Part shown: positions 1 through 5,132 of the stretch, piece by piece
How the letters are laid out: every line of letters starts with the position of its first letter
Numbering within the stretch: the first letter of the stretch is position 1
Assembly: GCA_027294185.1 (NCBI GenBank)
Contig: JAPUME010000278.1
Coordinates: 1-5,132 of the forward strand
Direction of reading: 5' to 3'
Origin: Acidobacteriota bacterium
Lineage (GTDB): Bacteria; Acidobacteriota; Terriglobia; UBA7540; JAPUME01
DNA length: 5,132 nucleotides
Made by a program: the position numbers and the translations under genes
Notes under the pieces: generated by a model
Databases searched by the model: none
What the model was told of the DNA's origin: nothing
Seen by the model: the letters and a program-made list of their open reading frames with translations, nothing else

Positions 1-496
1 GGCGACGGCCCAACGGGCCGGTTCCAGCAAGGGAGGGGCTCTCTACTATTTCCCGAAAAAAGAAGACCTGATGGTGGGGATTCTGGAGTGGGTCTTGAAT
101 CAGGTGGGAAAGAACCTGGATGAGGCTGTGGCCGCACAATCGAACCCGCGGGCAAAGCTGGCCGCCGAGCTGGAGCTGCTGTTTCACAGCGCAGAACTGA
201 ATCGAAAGTTCTATTCCGTTTTTCTCGATTACCTGAGCGCGGGGTCGCGGAACAAGACGTTCACCAAGCTTTTGGAACAATTCTACCGGAAATGTCATGA
301 GCGAGATCGCAAGATTATCGAGGACGGCATCCAGCAGCGCCAGTTTCGCAACGTAAATCCCGACGATGCCGCCAACTTGTTTCGCGCCGTCGTCGACGGA
401 CTCTGCATTCAGTGGCTCATGGCAAAAACCGGCACACCCATCGAACCTTTCCACCAGCAATGCAGGGCAGCTCTGGGTTCTTACCTGATCCGATAA
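1..496 (+). CDS. TetR/AcrR-family transcriptional regulator, 5' end missing
   Basis: The reading frame is open from base 2 to a TAA at 494-496 and begins upstream of the window, so an internal ATG at 71 should not be taken as the start. The first visible residues (ATAQRAGSSKGGALYYFPKK) match the recognition-helix end of a TetR helix-turn-helix, in the 'AG-SKGG-LYHFPSKE-L' version common in AcrR-type repressors. The remaining roughly 140 residues are helical, with no transmembrane segment, and resemble the BetI-like ligand-binding and dimerisation domain; the closing part (NPDDAANLFRAVVDGLCIQWL) is typical. Such proteins act in the cytoplasm as dimers that leave their operator when a small molecule binds. 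The ligand and target cannot be read here. An RND efflux operon lies about 3 kb downstream, a frequent kind of target, but nothing in the DNA proves the link. Family call is firm; function is inferred. Confidence 0.93.
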   Translation, partial: ATAQRAGSSKGGALYYFPKKEDLMVGILEWVLNQVGKNLDEAVAAQSNPRAKLAAELELLFHSAELNRKFYSVFLDYLSAGSRNKTFTKLLEQFYRKCHERDRKIIEDGIQQRQFRNVNPDDAANLFRAVVDGLCIQWLMAKTGTPIEPFHQQCRAALGSYLIR

Positions 497-551
497 GGCA
501 GGCCGGAGGGAAATCCAATCTTCTGATTTCCATCCACAAAGCCATTCTGGA

Positions 552-1310
552 ATGCTATCGACAGCAGCCAATCTCGTTTACGTTGCGCTCCTGGTAGTCG
601 TCGTTCCGGTTGTTTCAGCCCAGAACGCTCGAATCCTCAGGCGGCACCCCATCCCCCGACGCCAACTCTACCTTTCGGCGCTCCTTTCCCAATGGATTCT
701 GGGATTGGCGGGAATCGGTGTTGCGGCCCTGCGCTATGAGAACTTTTCCTCGCTCGGCTTCCGGAATCTCTCTCCGGGGTTGTTTTTCGGAGTTACGGGC
801 GGCCTTGCAATGGCATCCCTGGGAGCCCTGACGGTTTTCGTCACCCTCCACGTGTCCGGAATTTGGAAACAGGAAAGCGAGGTGGTTCGCCAACTTCTCC
901 CGGAAAGCGGGAAGGAAAAGCTCGCGGCGATCCTGCTTCTGGCGCCCACGGCGGCCCTGTGTGAGGAGTTCATTTACCGGGGCTACCTTCTAAGGTTCCT
1001 GCTCGAAGGGACGGATTCAGATAGTGCCGCCTGGCTGCTCAGCTCCGTTATATTCGGCCTGGCCCATAGCTACCAGGGCCTCAGCGGAGTCCTGCGGGCA
1101 TCTCTACTCGGCGCGTTGCTCGCCTTTCCGGTCCTGCATTACGGCAGCCTCTACCCTTCGATGATTGTCCACTTCGCCATAGACGCCGTGGCTCTGGTGT
1201 GGGTGGGACCCCGATTCTGGAAATCTCGGAGCGCGACGGAAAGCTCACTCGCAGCAGATTCGGCAAAGGATGCTAAACTGTCCACGTCCGACAACCCCGA
1301 CCCGTCATGA
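552..1310 (+). CDS. CPBP-family intramembrane metalloprotease (CAAX-like, Abi)
   Basis: A 252-residue membrane protein with the signature motifs of the CPBP (Rce1-like) glutamic or metal-dependent intramembrane proteases: EExxxR at residues 138-143 (EEFIYR), FxxxH at 168-172 (FGLAH) and HxxxD at 207-211 (HFAID). Hydrophobic segments lie near residues 5-23, 40-60, 76-100, 124-137, 160-176, 182-196 and 202-219. The last 30 residues are hydrophilic and rich in Ser, Asp and Ala, probably a loose cytoplasmic tail. The ATG at 552 is the first ordinary start after an in-frame stop at 486-488. It has no clear Shine-Dalgarno and sits at the edge of a small inverted repeat (543-554), so a slightly later GTG start is possible. 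Family members cleave membrane-associated substrates or serve in bacteriocin immunity; the substrate here is unknown. The stop codon overlaps the start of the next gene, which implies translational coupling. Confidence 0.9.
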   Translation: MLSTAANLVYVALLVVVVPVVSAQNARILRRHPIPRRQLYLSALLSQWILGLAGIGVAALRYENFSSLGFRNLSPGLFFGVTGGLAMASLGALTVFVTLHVSGIWKQESEVVRQLLPESGKEKLAAILLLAPTAALCEEFIYRGYLLRFLLEGTDSDSAAWLLSSVIFGLAHSYQGLSGVLRASLLGALLAFPVLHYGSLYPSMIVHFAIDAVALVWVGPRFWKSRSATESSLAADSAKDAKLSTSDNPDPS

Positions 1311-2434
1311 ATAAATACCGCAAGGATTTTGCCGATTTCGGCGAGACGACTTTCCTCGACTGCGCCACCCAGGGGCCCTTCCCTCTGAAGACGGCCCAGC
1401 GGGTTCGCGAAGCCATCGAGTTGAAGTGCCATCCCTATCGACTGGAAAGCCAGGAATACTTTGCCCTTCCTCGTAGAGTGCGGACCCTCCTGGCGCGGCT
1501 GATTGGCGCCCAACCGGAGGAAATCGCGCTCACCAACAGCGCGACCCACGGGCTGAGCGTTGTCGCCAATGGGCTGGATCTTGGGCCAGGGGATGAAGTG
1601 GTCACTACTGCGGTGAATTTTCCGGCCAACCTGCTACCCTGGCTGCACCTGCGAAAGCGCGGGGTAGAAGTGAAGATTTTGAACCCTGAGCGCGGCTTCC
1701 CAACTCCCGAGGAAGTCGCGGCGGCGCTGACATCCCGCACCCGGGTCGTGGCTCTCGACTATGTGAGCTTTCGGAACGGTTGCAAGATCGATATTGAGGC
1801 CATCAGCGAAGCGCGAGCCGGGCGCGACACGCTTCTGGTGGTGGATGCCACCCAGGCGGTCGGGGCCCTTCCGATCAAGGTTGATTCCTTCCCTGTCGAT
1901 GCCTTTGCCTGCGGCGGGTACAAATGGTTGCTGGGCCCCTACGGTACGGGGTTTGCTTTTCTTCGCCGAAGGTTCCAGGACCGCCTGAGTCCAACCGTGC
2001 TGAACTGGATGAGCGTTGAAGGCGCTTCGAAGTTCCACAAGTTGCCGGGGGAAGACTTCACACCGGCCCGCGATGCCAGCAGATTTGACGTGCCCGAGAC
2101 CGCGAACTTCCTTAACCTTTATGCGCTGGAATCGTCGCTCGAATTCCTGCATCGCGTCGGAGTGGAGAATATCATGCGGCACTGCTTCGGATTGCTGGGC
2201 CGGCTGAGAGAAGCCCTGGCTTCACGAGGCTTTCAACTCAACGCCTCCGCCGAACCCGCCCACCGTTCGACGATTCTGACTTTCCGCGCCTCCTCGGAAG
2301 AAGATACGGCGCGAATGCATCGAAAACTGAACGATCAGCAGGTCATCGTCGGCCTGCGGGAGGGGTGGATCCGCGTCTCGCCGCATCTCTACAACTCCGA
2401 GGAAGACATGGATCGGCTGATCGATGCGCTGTAG
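1307..2434 (+). CDS. Aminotransferase class V-fold PLP-dependent enzyme
   Basis: A soluble 375-residue fold-type I PLP enzyme of normal family length. Recognisable elements in order are the cofactor phosphate-binding turn NSATHG (residues 77-82), NFPAN (104-108), the ring-nitrogen aspartate D180 followed by ATQAVG, the Schiff-base lysine K206 in GGYKWLLGPYGTG, and the carboxylate-binding arginine R356 in IRVSPHLYN. The late catalytic cysteine loop of cysteine desulfurases (RxGxxC type) is absent: the sequence runs straight from VIVGLREG into IRVSPH. A NifS/SufS sulfur-delivery role is therefore unlikely. Closest in style are the broad class V aminotransferase, isopenicillin-N-epimerase-like and kynureninase-like proteins, whose substrates cannot be told from sequence. 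The ATG at 1307 overlaps the upstream TGA (ATGA) and has no Shine-Dalgarno of its own, so translation probably depends on the CPBP gene. Family sure; substrate unknown. Confidence 0.93.
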   Translation: MNKYRKDFADFGETTFLDCATQGPFPLKTAQRVREAIELKCHPYRLESQEYFALPRRVRTLLARLIGAQPEEIALTNSATHGLSVVANGLDLGPGDEVVTTAVNFPANLLPWLHLRKRGVEVKILNPERGFPTPEEVAAALTSRTRVVALDYVSFRNGCKIDIEAISEARAGRDTLLVVDATQAVGALPIKVDSFPVDAFACGGYKWLLGPYGTGFAFLRRRFQDRLSPTVLNWMSVEGASKFHKLPGEDFTPARDASRFDVPETANFLNLYALESSLEFLHRVGVENIMRHCFGLLGRLREALASRGFQLNASAEPAHRSTILTFRASSEEDTARMHRKLNDQQVIVGLREGWIRVSPHLYNSEEDMDRLIDAL

Positions 2435-2532
2435 CCCGGCGAATTCTTGCGTTGTAGCGTTATGGCTTTGCTGCGGAAGATTTCCCTGATTCCAAACCGT
2501 GACCTCCATCTCAATTCCCTATGAATCACAAA

Positions 2533-2538
2533 AAGGAG
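2533..2538 (+). promoter_or_regulatory. Ribosome-binding site of the EthD-like gene
   Basis: AAGGAG lies 9 nt before the ATG at 2548. It decides the start: an in-frame ATG at 2521 would add nine polar residues not expected for the family and would place this strong site inside the coding region. Confidence 0.8.
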
Positions 2539-2547
2539 AACCAACCG

Positions 2548-2862
2548 ATGATTCGTGTAACTGTGCTGTATCCCAACACCGAAGGCTCGAAGTTCGATCT
2601 GAAGTACTACATTGAGAAACATATGGCGCTGGTGAAGGCCCGACTGGATCAGCACGGCCTGGTCCGGATTGAAGTGGACAAAGGTATTGGCGGAGCCGAC
2701 CGAACCCCTGCCCCTTTCGTTTGTATCGGGCACTTGTACTTCAATTCCGTGCAGGATGTTCAAAAAGGACTGGAAGCCCACGGGCCGGAACTGGTAAGCG
2801 ACGTTCCCAATTACACTGACATCGAGCCTCAGATTCAGATTAGCGAAATCGTGAGTGCTTAG
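2548..2862 (+). CDS. EthD-family protein (small dimeric alpha+beta barrel)
   Basis: A 104-residue cytoplasmic protein covering a whole EthD domain. Visible hallmarks are the opening beta strand MIRVTVLYPN, the motif FDLKYYIEKHM (residues 16-26, with conserved F16, D17, Y20, Y21, H25 and M26), a central GHLYFNSV strand, and the closing PNYTDIEPQIQISEIV strand (residues 87-102). The family is named after a small gene beside an ether-degrading cytochrome P450 in Rhodococcus, and many members are of unknown function. The fold is a ferredoxin-like dimer that can bind small organic molecules. No P450 or other degradative gene is nearby, so the context gives no pathway. Start chosen from the AAGGAG at 2533-2538. 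The gene is separated from its upstream neighbour by 113 nt in which I found no convincing promoter, and is followed by a hairpin. Confidence 0.9.
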   Translation: MIRVTVLYPNTEGSKFDLKYYIEKHMALVKARLDQHGLVRIEVDKGIGGADRTPAPFVCIGHLYFNSVQDVQKGLEAHGPELVSDVPNYTDIEPQIQISEIVSA

Positions 2863-2876
2863 CTATCTTTCAGCGC

Positions 2877-2900
2877 CCTCGGGAGACAGAAACTCCGAGG
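2877..2900 (+). other. Imperfect hairpin after the EthD-like gene
   Basis: CCTCGG (2877-2882) pairs with CCGAGG (2895-2900). After one bulged G (2883), AG (2884-2885) pairs with CT (2893-2894), leaving a 7-nt loop. It lies 15 nt after the stop codon, where a terminator could be, but no T-run follows, so it is not a canonical intrinsic terminator. It may be a processing or stability element, or chance. Confidence 0.35.
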
Positions 2901-2940
2901 CTGGCAATCTCCGCTCGTCAGCCGGCGATCCATTCCCGTG

Positions 2941-3390
2941 ATGAAAGAAATAAAGTTTCGCCCTTACCGCGAATCCGACCTCCCCTTGCTGCATCAAATG
3001 GATTGTTCCTGTTTTCCGCCGGGAATCGCCTACTCCCTTGAGGAATTGGGGGCATTCATACGCCATCCCGGGGCGTTCACCCTGGTAGCCGAAATTCGAG
3101 GAGAGATGATCGGGTTTATCGTCGCCCATCGTGAAAAGGAGCACCTGGGACACATCGTTACACTCGACATTCCGGCCGAATGGCGGCGGCGCCAAATCGG
3201 CACGCTGTTGATGAATAAGGCCGAGGAATGGCTGAAGCGGAATTCCTGCCGAATGGTTTATCTCGAAGCGGCAGTAGACAACCATCCCGCCATTCGTTTC
3301 TATGAGAAGCACGGCTACCAAAGCCGCCAACGATTGGAGGGATACTATAGTGATGGGACAACGGCTCTGATCCTGGCTAAAACGCTGTAG
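2941..3390 (+). CDS. GNAT-family N-acetyltransferase, RimI-like
   Basis: A 149-residue cytoplasmic protein made of one complete GNAT domain, which transfers the acetyl group of acetyl-CoA to an amine (a small molecule or a protein N-terminus or side chain). The N-terminal strand and helix KFRPYRESDLPLLHQMD are typical. Motif A is at residues 72-89 (IVTLDIPAEWRRRQIGTLL), with the CoA pyrophosphate loop R84-Q-I-G87-T-L; here Gln takes the place often held by Gly, and Leu the last Gly/Ala. Motif B, DNHPAIRFYEKHGY (113-126), contains Y121, the usual general-acid position. Length and motif order match RimI-like enzymes, but rimI identity is not claimed because no ribosomal or tsaB neighbour is present. 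ATG at 2941 is preferred over the adjacent GTG at 2938; neither has a good Shine-Dalgarno. The acceptor substrate is unknown. Confidence 0.9.
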   Translation: MKEIKFRPYRESDLPLLHQMDCSCFPPGIAYSLEELGAFIRHPGAFTLVAEIRGEMIGFIVAHREKEHLGHIVTLDIPAEWRRRQIGTLLMNKAEEWLKRNSCRMVYLEAAVDNHPAIRFYEKHGYQSRQRLEGYYSDGTTALILAKTL

Positions 3391-3403
3391 GCGCTCTCGC
3401 CTA
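3388..3403 (+). terminator. Possible weak hairpin terminator after the GNAT gene
   Basis: TAGGCG (3388-3393) and CGCCTA (3398-3403) form a perfect 6-bp stem with a CTCT loop, overlapping the GNAT stop codon. No U-tract follows (AAATCCC), so it fails the standard intrinsic-terminator form. Position at the end of a transcription unit is the main support. Confidence 0.3.
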
Positions 3404-3431
3404 AATCCCGAAATCGTAGTATCTTAAGAGT

Positions 3432-3447
3432 TTGGCACCCCCCTTGA
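3432..3447 (+). promoter_or_regulatory. Candidate sigma-54 (-24/-12) promoter for the RND efflux operon
   Basis: TTGGCACCCCCCTTGA has the TGGCAC -24 box (GG at 3434-3435) and, exactly 10 nt later, the -12 element TTGA, where the consensus is TTGC. The spacing and the -24 half are right; the -12 C is replaced by A, which weakens the case. A transcript would start near 3458-3460, about 60 nt before the adaptor gene. No sigma-70-like -35/-10 pair with proper spacing was seen in 3391-3518. An enhancer-binding activator site was not identified. Confidence 0.4.
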
Positions 3448-3458
3448 GGCGATGGAAC

Positions 3459-3475
3459 TCTCCCGATGCGGGAGA
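3459..3475 (+). promoter_or_regulatory. Perfect inverted repeat in the efflux operon leader
   Basis: TCTCCCG (3459-3465) and CGGGAGA (3469-3475) are perfect reverse complements around a 3-nt centre (ATG). In DNA this is a 17-bp dyad that could be a repressor operator; in RNA it would be a stable 7-bp hairpin at or near the predicted 5' end of the transcript. No T-run follows, so it is not a terminator. Its role is inferred from symmetry and position only. Confidence 0.4.
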
Positions 3476-3499
3476 CGTCATAGTAAGTAATTCTCCATG

Positions 3500-3504
3500 A
3501 GGAG
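3500..3504 (+). promoter_or_regulatory. Probable ribosome-binding site of the adaptor gene
   Basis: AGGAG lies 14 nt before the GTG at 3519, longer than the usual 5-10 nt. A weaker GGA at 3512-3514 is closer. The suboptimal spacing and GTG start suggest modest translation. Confidence 0.5.
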
Positions 3505-3518
3505 CTAATCCGGAAAAA

Positions 3519-4634
3519 GTGATTAATCCTTTGCCTTCAAAAAGAATTCCTGCACGAGGCGCGATCCTGAATCTTGCTCTGTTCTTGATACTTTCTGTCC
3601 TTCCCTTCGGCCTTCAAGCCCAGGGAAACCGGGCGCCCCCGGTGCGATTCACGGAAGTGCAGGAGCGCCAGGTTCAGAGAAGTGTAAGCCTGCCCGGGAC
3701 CGTCGAGGCGTTTACTTCGAGCCTTGTGGCCAGCGAGATCGCAGGCAAGGTGGTCGAGTATCCTGTTAAGGAAGGCGACGCGGTCCGGAAGGGCCAGGTG
3801 TTGGCTCGCTTGAACACCACGACGCTCGAACATCAGCTCAAGGCCCTGGAAGCCGAGCACCGCGAAGCCGGGGCACGGTTGAAACTGGCCGAGGCCAACC
3901 TGAAGCGAGCCAGAAATCTTTTTGAATCCGAAATTATCTCCGAGCAACAGCTCGATAACTCCCTGGCCGAATCCAATGCATGGATGGGCCGCTTCGAAAA
4001 GCTCGAGGCCGACATCGGCCGGCTCAAAAACGACATCCAAGAAGCCAGCATTCGCGCGCCGTTCAGCGGACGCGTGGTCAGCGAACAGACCCAGATCGGG
4101 GAATGGATTTCCGAAGGCGGCCCCGTAGTTGAAATGGTGGCTCTGGACCCTCTGGAAGTGAAGGTGGACGTGCCGGAACGCTACTACCGAAACCTTCGGA
4201 TTGGCACCCGGGCCCAGGTCCGCTTTGAATCTCTGCCCGGTGTTGAAATCACGGGGCGGGTAACGGCCATCATTCCGCAGGCCGATGTGGATGCGCGAAC
4301 CTACCCGGTGAAGGTACGCATTCGAAACCGCGGAGCCCGCGTCGGGGTCGGCATGCTGGCCACCGTCTCCTTCCCTGCGGGAGACACCTACACGGCCACC
4401 CTGGTACCGAAGGATGCTCTCACCACGCGCGGCCCACAGAAGTTCATCTATCGGATCAACGGCCAGAGCACGGTAGAGCGGGTGTCTGTGGAGATCGGAG
4501 TGGGCGTGGGAGAATGGATCGAAGTTCGGGGAGGCGATATCCGGCCCGGACAACGCGTGATCACGCGAGGGAATGAAAGGCTCGTCCCCGGCCAGCCCGT
4601 TCAGGCTCAACCTCTGGAGTACGCGCTTCCATGA
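3519..4634 (+). CDS. RND efflux periplasmic adaptor (membrane fusion protein, HlyD/AcrA type)
   Basis: A 371-residue periplasmic adaptor that links an inner-membrane RND pump to an outer-membrane channel. The N-terminus has a basic region (KRIPAR), a hydrophobic core at about residues 15-31 and a likely signal peptidase I site after LQA (residue 34). There is no lipobox cysteine, so it is probably not a lipoprotein like AcrA. Domains in order: first lipoyl half about 68-100 (GKVVEYPVKEGDAVRKGQVL), alpha-helical hairpin about 101-175 (including QLKALEAEHREAGARLKLAE), second lipoyl half about 176-208 (IRAPFSGRVV), beta-barrel about 210-287, and membrane-proximal domain about 290-362. Length fits the family. 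The GTG at 3519 is the first start after an in-frame stop at 3498-3500; no ATG gives a complete signal peptide. The stop overlaps the next gene's start (ATGA), placing both in one operon. Cargo cannot be predicted. Confidence 0.95.
   Translation: MINPLPSKRIPARGAILNLALFLILSVLPFGLQAQGNRAPPVRFTEVQERQVQRSVSLPGTVEAFTSSLVASEIAGKVVEYPVKEGDAVRKGQVLARLNTTTLEHQLKALEAEHREAGARLKLAEANLKRARNLFESEIISEQQLDNSLAESNAWMGRFEKLEADIGRLKNDIQEASIRAPFSGRVVSEQTQIGEWISEGGPVVEMVALDPLEVKVDVPERYYRNLRIGTRAQVRFESLPGVEITGRVTAIIPQADVDARTYPVKVRIRNRGARVGVGMLATVSFPAGDTYTATLVPKDALTTRGPQKFIYRINGQSTVERVSVEIGVGVGEWIEVRGGDIRPGQRVITRGNERLVPGQPVQAQPLEYALP
4616..4619 (+). promoter_or_regulatory. Ribosome-binding site of the RND transporter gene
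   Basis: GGAG, inside the 3' end of the adaptor gene, lies 11 nt before the ATG at 4631 and supports that start together with the ATGA overlap. Confidence 0.5.
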
Positions 4635-5132
4635 AAATCGTTGCATCGGCCATTCGCTTTCCGGTCACCACCGCAGTCGGTGTAATCCTTCTCGTGCTTT
4701 TTGGATTCATCTCGCTTTTTCGCATCCCCGTTCAACTGACACCCAGCCTGGATGAACCAGAGGTCATGGTCCGGACTCTATGGGGGGGAGCCAGCCCTCA
4801 GGAAATAGAACGGGAAATCATCGAGGAGCAGGAGGAACAACTGAAAGGATTGGAAGGGCTGCGAGAAATGCAGAGCCAAAGCGCCGAAAGCATGGGAACG
4901 ATCGAGCTCACCTTTCAAACCGGCACGAATATGGACACCGCGCTCCTGCAGGTTTCCAATTTCCTCGAACAGGTCCCCCGCTACCCGGACGACGCCGACA
5001 AGCCCTTGATCCGGAGCGGAAGCCCGTTCGCCGATTTTATCGCCTGGTTCGTCTTTTCCGCTCGGCCTGAGGGAAAATTCAAAGGGGACATCGCTACCCT
5101 GTACGATTTTGTGGACAACTCGGTAAAACCGC
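4631..5132 (+). CDS. RND-family efflux transporter, inner-membrane pump (HAE1 type), 3' end missing
   Basis: The frame stays open to the window edge, giving the first 167 residues of a protein that is normally about 1000-1100 long. It starts with a short cytoplasmic segment and TM1 (about residues 10-30, FPVTTAVGVILLVLFGFISL), then RIPVQLTPSLDEPEV and the porter-domain opening WGGASPQEIEREI (51-63), followed by EEQLKGLEGLREMQSQS and the strand IELTFQTGTN. This order is diagnostic of the AcrB/HAE1 family, proton-driven pumps that work as trimers. The 'DEPEV', 'EEQEEQL' and 'IAWF' (137-140) wording resembles a branch I associate with delta-proteobacterial, planctomycete and related environmental genomes rather than enteric AcrB; this is from memory, not a search. 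The proton-relay aspartates in TM4 lie beyond the window. Coupled to the adaptor by ATGA overlap. Substrate range is unknown. Confidence 0.96.
   Translation, partial: MKIVASAIRFPVTTAVGVILLVLFGFISLFRIPVQLTPSLDEPEVMVRTLWGGASPQEIEREIIEEQEEQLKGLEGLREMQSQSAESMGTIELTFQTGTNMDTALLQVSNFLEQVPRYPDDADKPLIRSGSPFADFIAWFVFSARPEGKFKGDIATLYDFVDNSVKP

Noticed and set aside
412..597. 61-codon + strand frame bridging the TetR end and the CPBP start
   Set aside because: It overlaps two better-supported genes in a different frame, has no ribosome-binding site and no family-like features.
1634..2182. 182-codon open frame on the - strand inside the PLP enzyme gene
   Set aside because: It lies fully opposite conserved active-site coding sequence and encodes nothing recognisable.
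2425..2458. Near-direct repeat TGCGCTGTAGC / TGCGTTGTAGC (10 of 11 match) around the PLP enzyme stop codon
   Set aside because: Two short copies only, no flanking structure and no further copies nearby; compatible with chance.
2521..2547. Upstream in-frame ATG start for the EthD-like protein
   Set aside because: It would add a polar nine-residue extension and bury the strong AAGGAG inside the coding region; the start at 2548 gives the standard family N-terminus.
2863..3330. 155-codon open frame on the - strand opposite the GNAT gene
   Set aside because: Shadow of the GNAT gene, which has clear motifs A and B.
3497..3508. Three-codon mini-ORF (ATG AGG AGC TAA) overlapping the adaptor ribosome-binding site
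   Set aside because: An ATG followed by AGGAG and TAA can occur by chance, and it has no good ribosome-binding site of its own. It is too short to count as a leader peptide without conservation data.
3537..4646. Long open frame of 369 codons on the - strand opposite the adaptor gene
   Set aside because: The + strand protein has clear family domains, a signal peptide and operon overlap. The antisense translation shows no recognisable motif and is a by-product of GC-rich codon use.
1..5132. Mobile element, CRISPR array, tRNA/rRNA or integration site
   Set aside because: No transposase or integrase, spaced repeats, tRNA-like cloverleaf or terminal inverted repeats were seen; the genes are tightly packed and co-oriented.

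Overview
The window is a gene-dense stretch of moderately GC-rich bacterial DNA with seven protein genes, all on the + strand; the first and last are cut by the window edges. The periplasmic adaptor plus RND pump at the right end implies a Gram-negative (diderm) cell. The overall style (CPBP protease, EthD-like protein, HAE1-type RND pump with an 'IAWF' segment, a -24/-12-like promoter) would fit Acidobacteriota, Myxococcota or a related uncultured soil or sediment lineage. That assignment is an impression from protein style, not a measured one.

Layout. Positions 1-496 hold the 3' part of a TetR/AcrR-type repressor, beginning inside its helix-turn-helix. After a 55-nt gap come a CPBP (CAAX-like) membrane protease at 552-1310 and a class V PLP-dependent aminotransferase-fold enzyme at 1307-2434. 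Their stop and start codons overlap as ATGA, so they form a tight two-gene unit. A 113-nt gap with a strong ribosome-binding site leads to a small EthD-family protein (2548-2862). A 78-nt gap containing a hairpin leads to a RimI-like GNAT acetyltransferase (2941-3390). A 128-nt gap then carries two hairpins and a candidate sigma-54-type promoter. It precedes an RND efflux operon: the membrane fusion (adaptor) protein at 3519-4634 and, again with an ATGA overlap, the inner-membrane RND transporter at 4631 to the window end.

How the genes relate. The adaptor and transporter clearly work together as two parts of a tripartite efflux pump; the outer-membrane channel is not in the window. TetR-family repressors often control RND pumps, but here four unrelated genes separate the two, so that link is only a suggestion. 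The middle genes look like ordinary accessory or housekeeping enzymes of unknown substrate. I see no RNA gene, mobile element, CRISPR array or clearly novel system. The most interesting DNA-level signal is the leader of the efflux operon (about 3388-3518).
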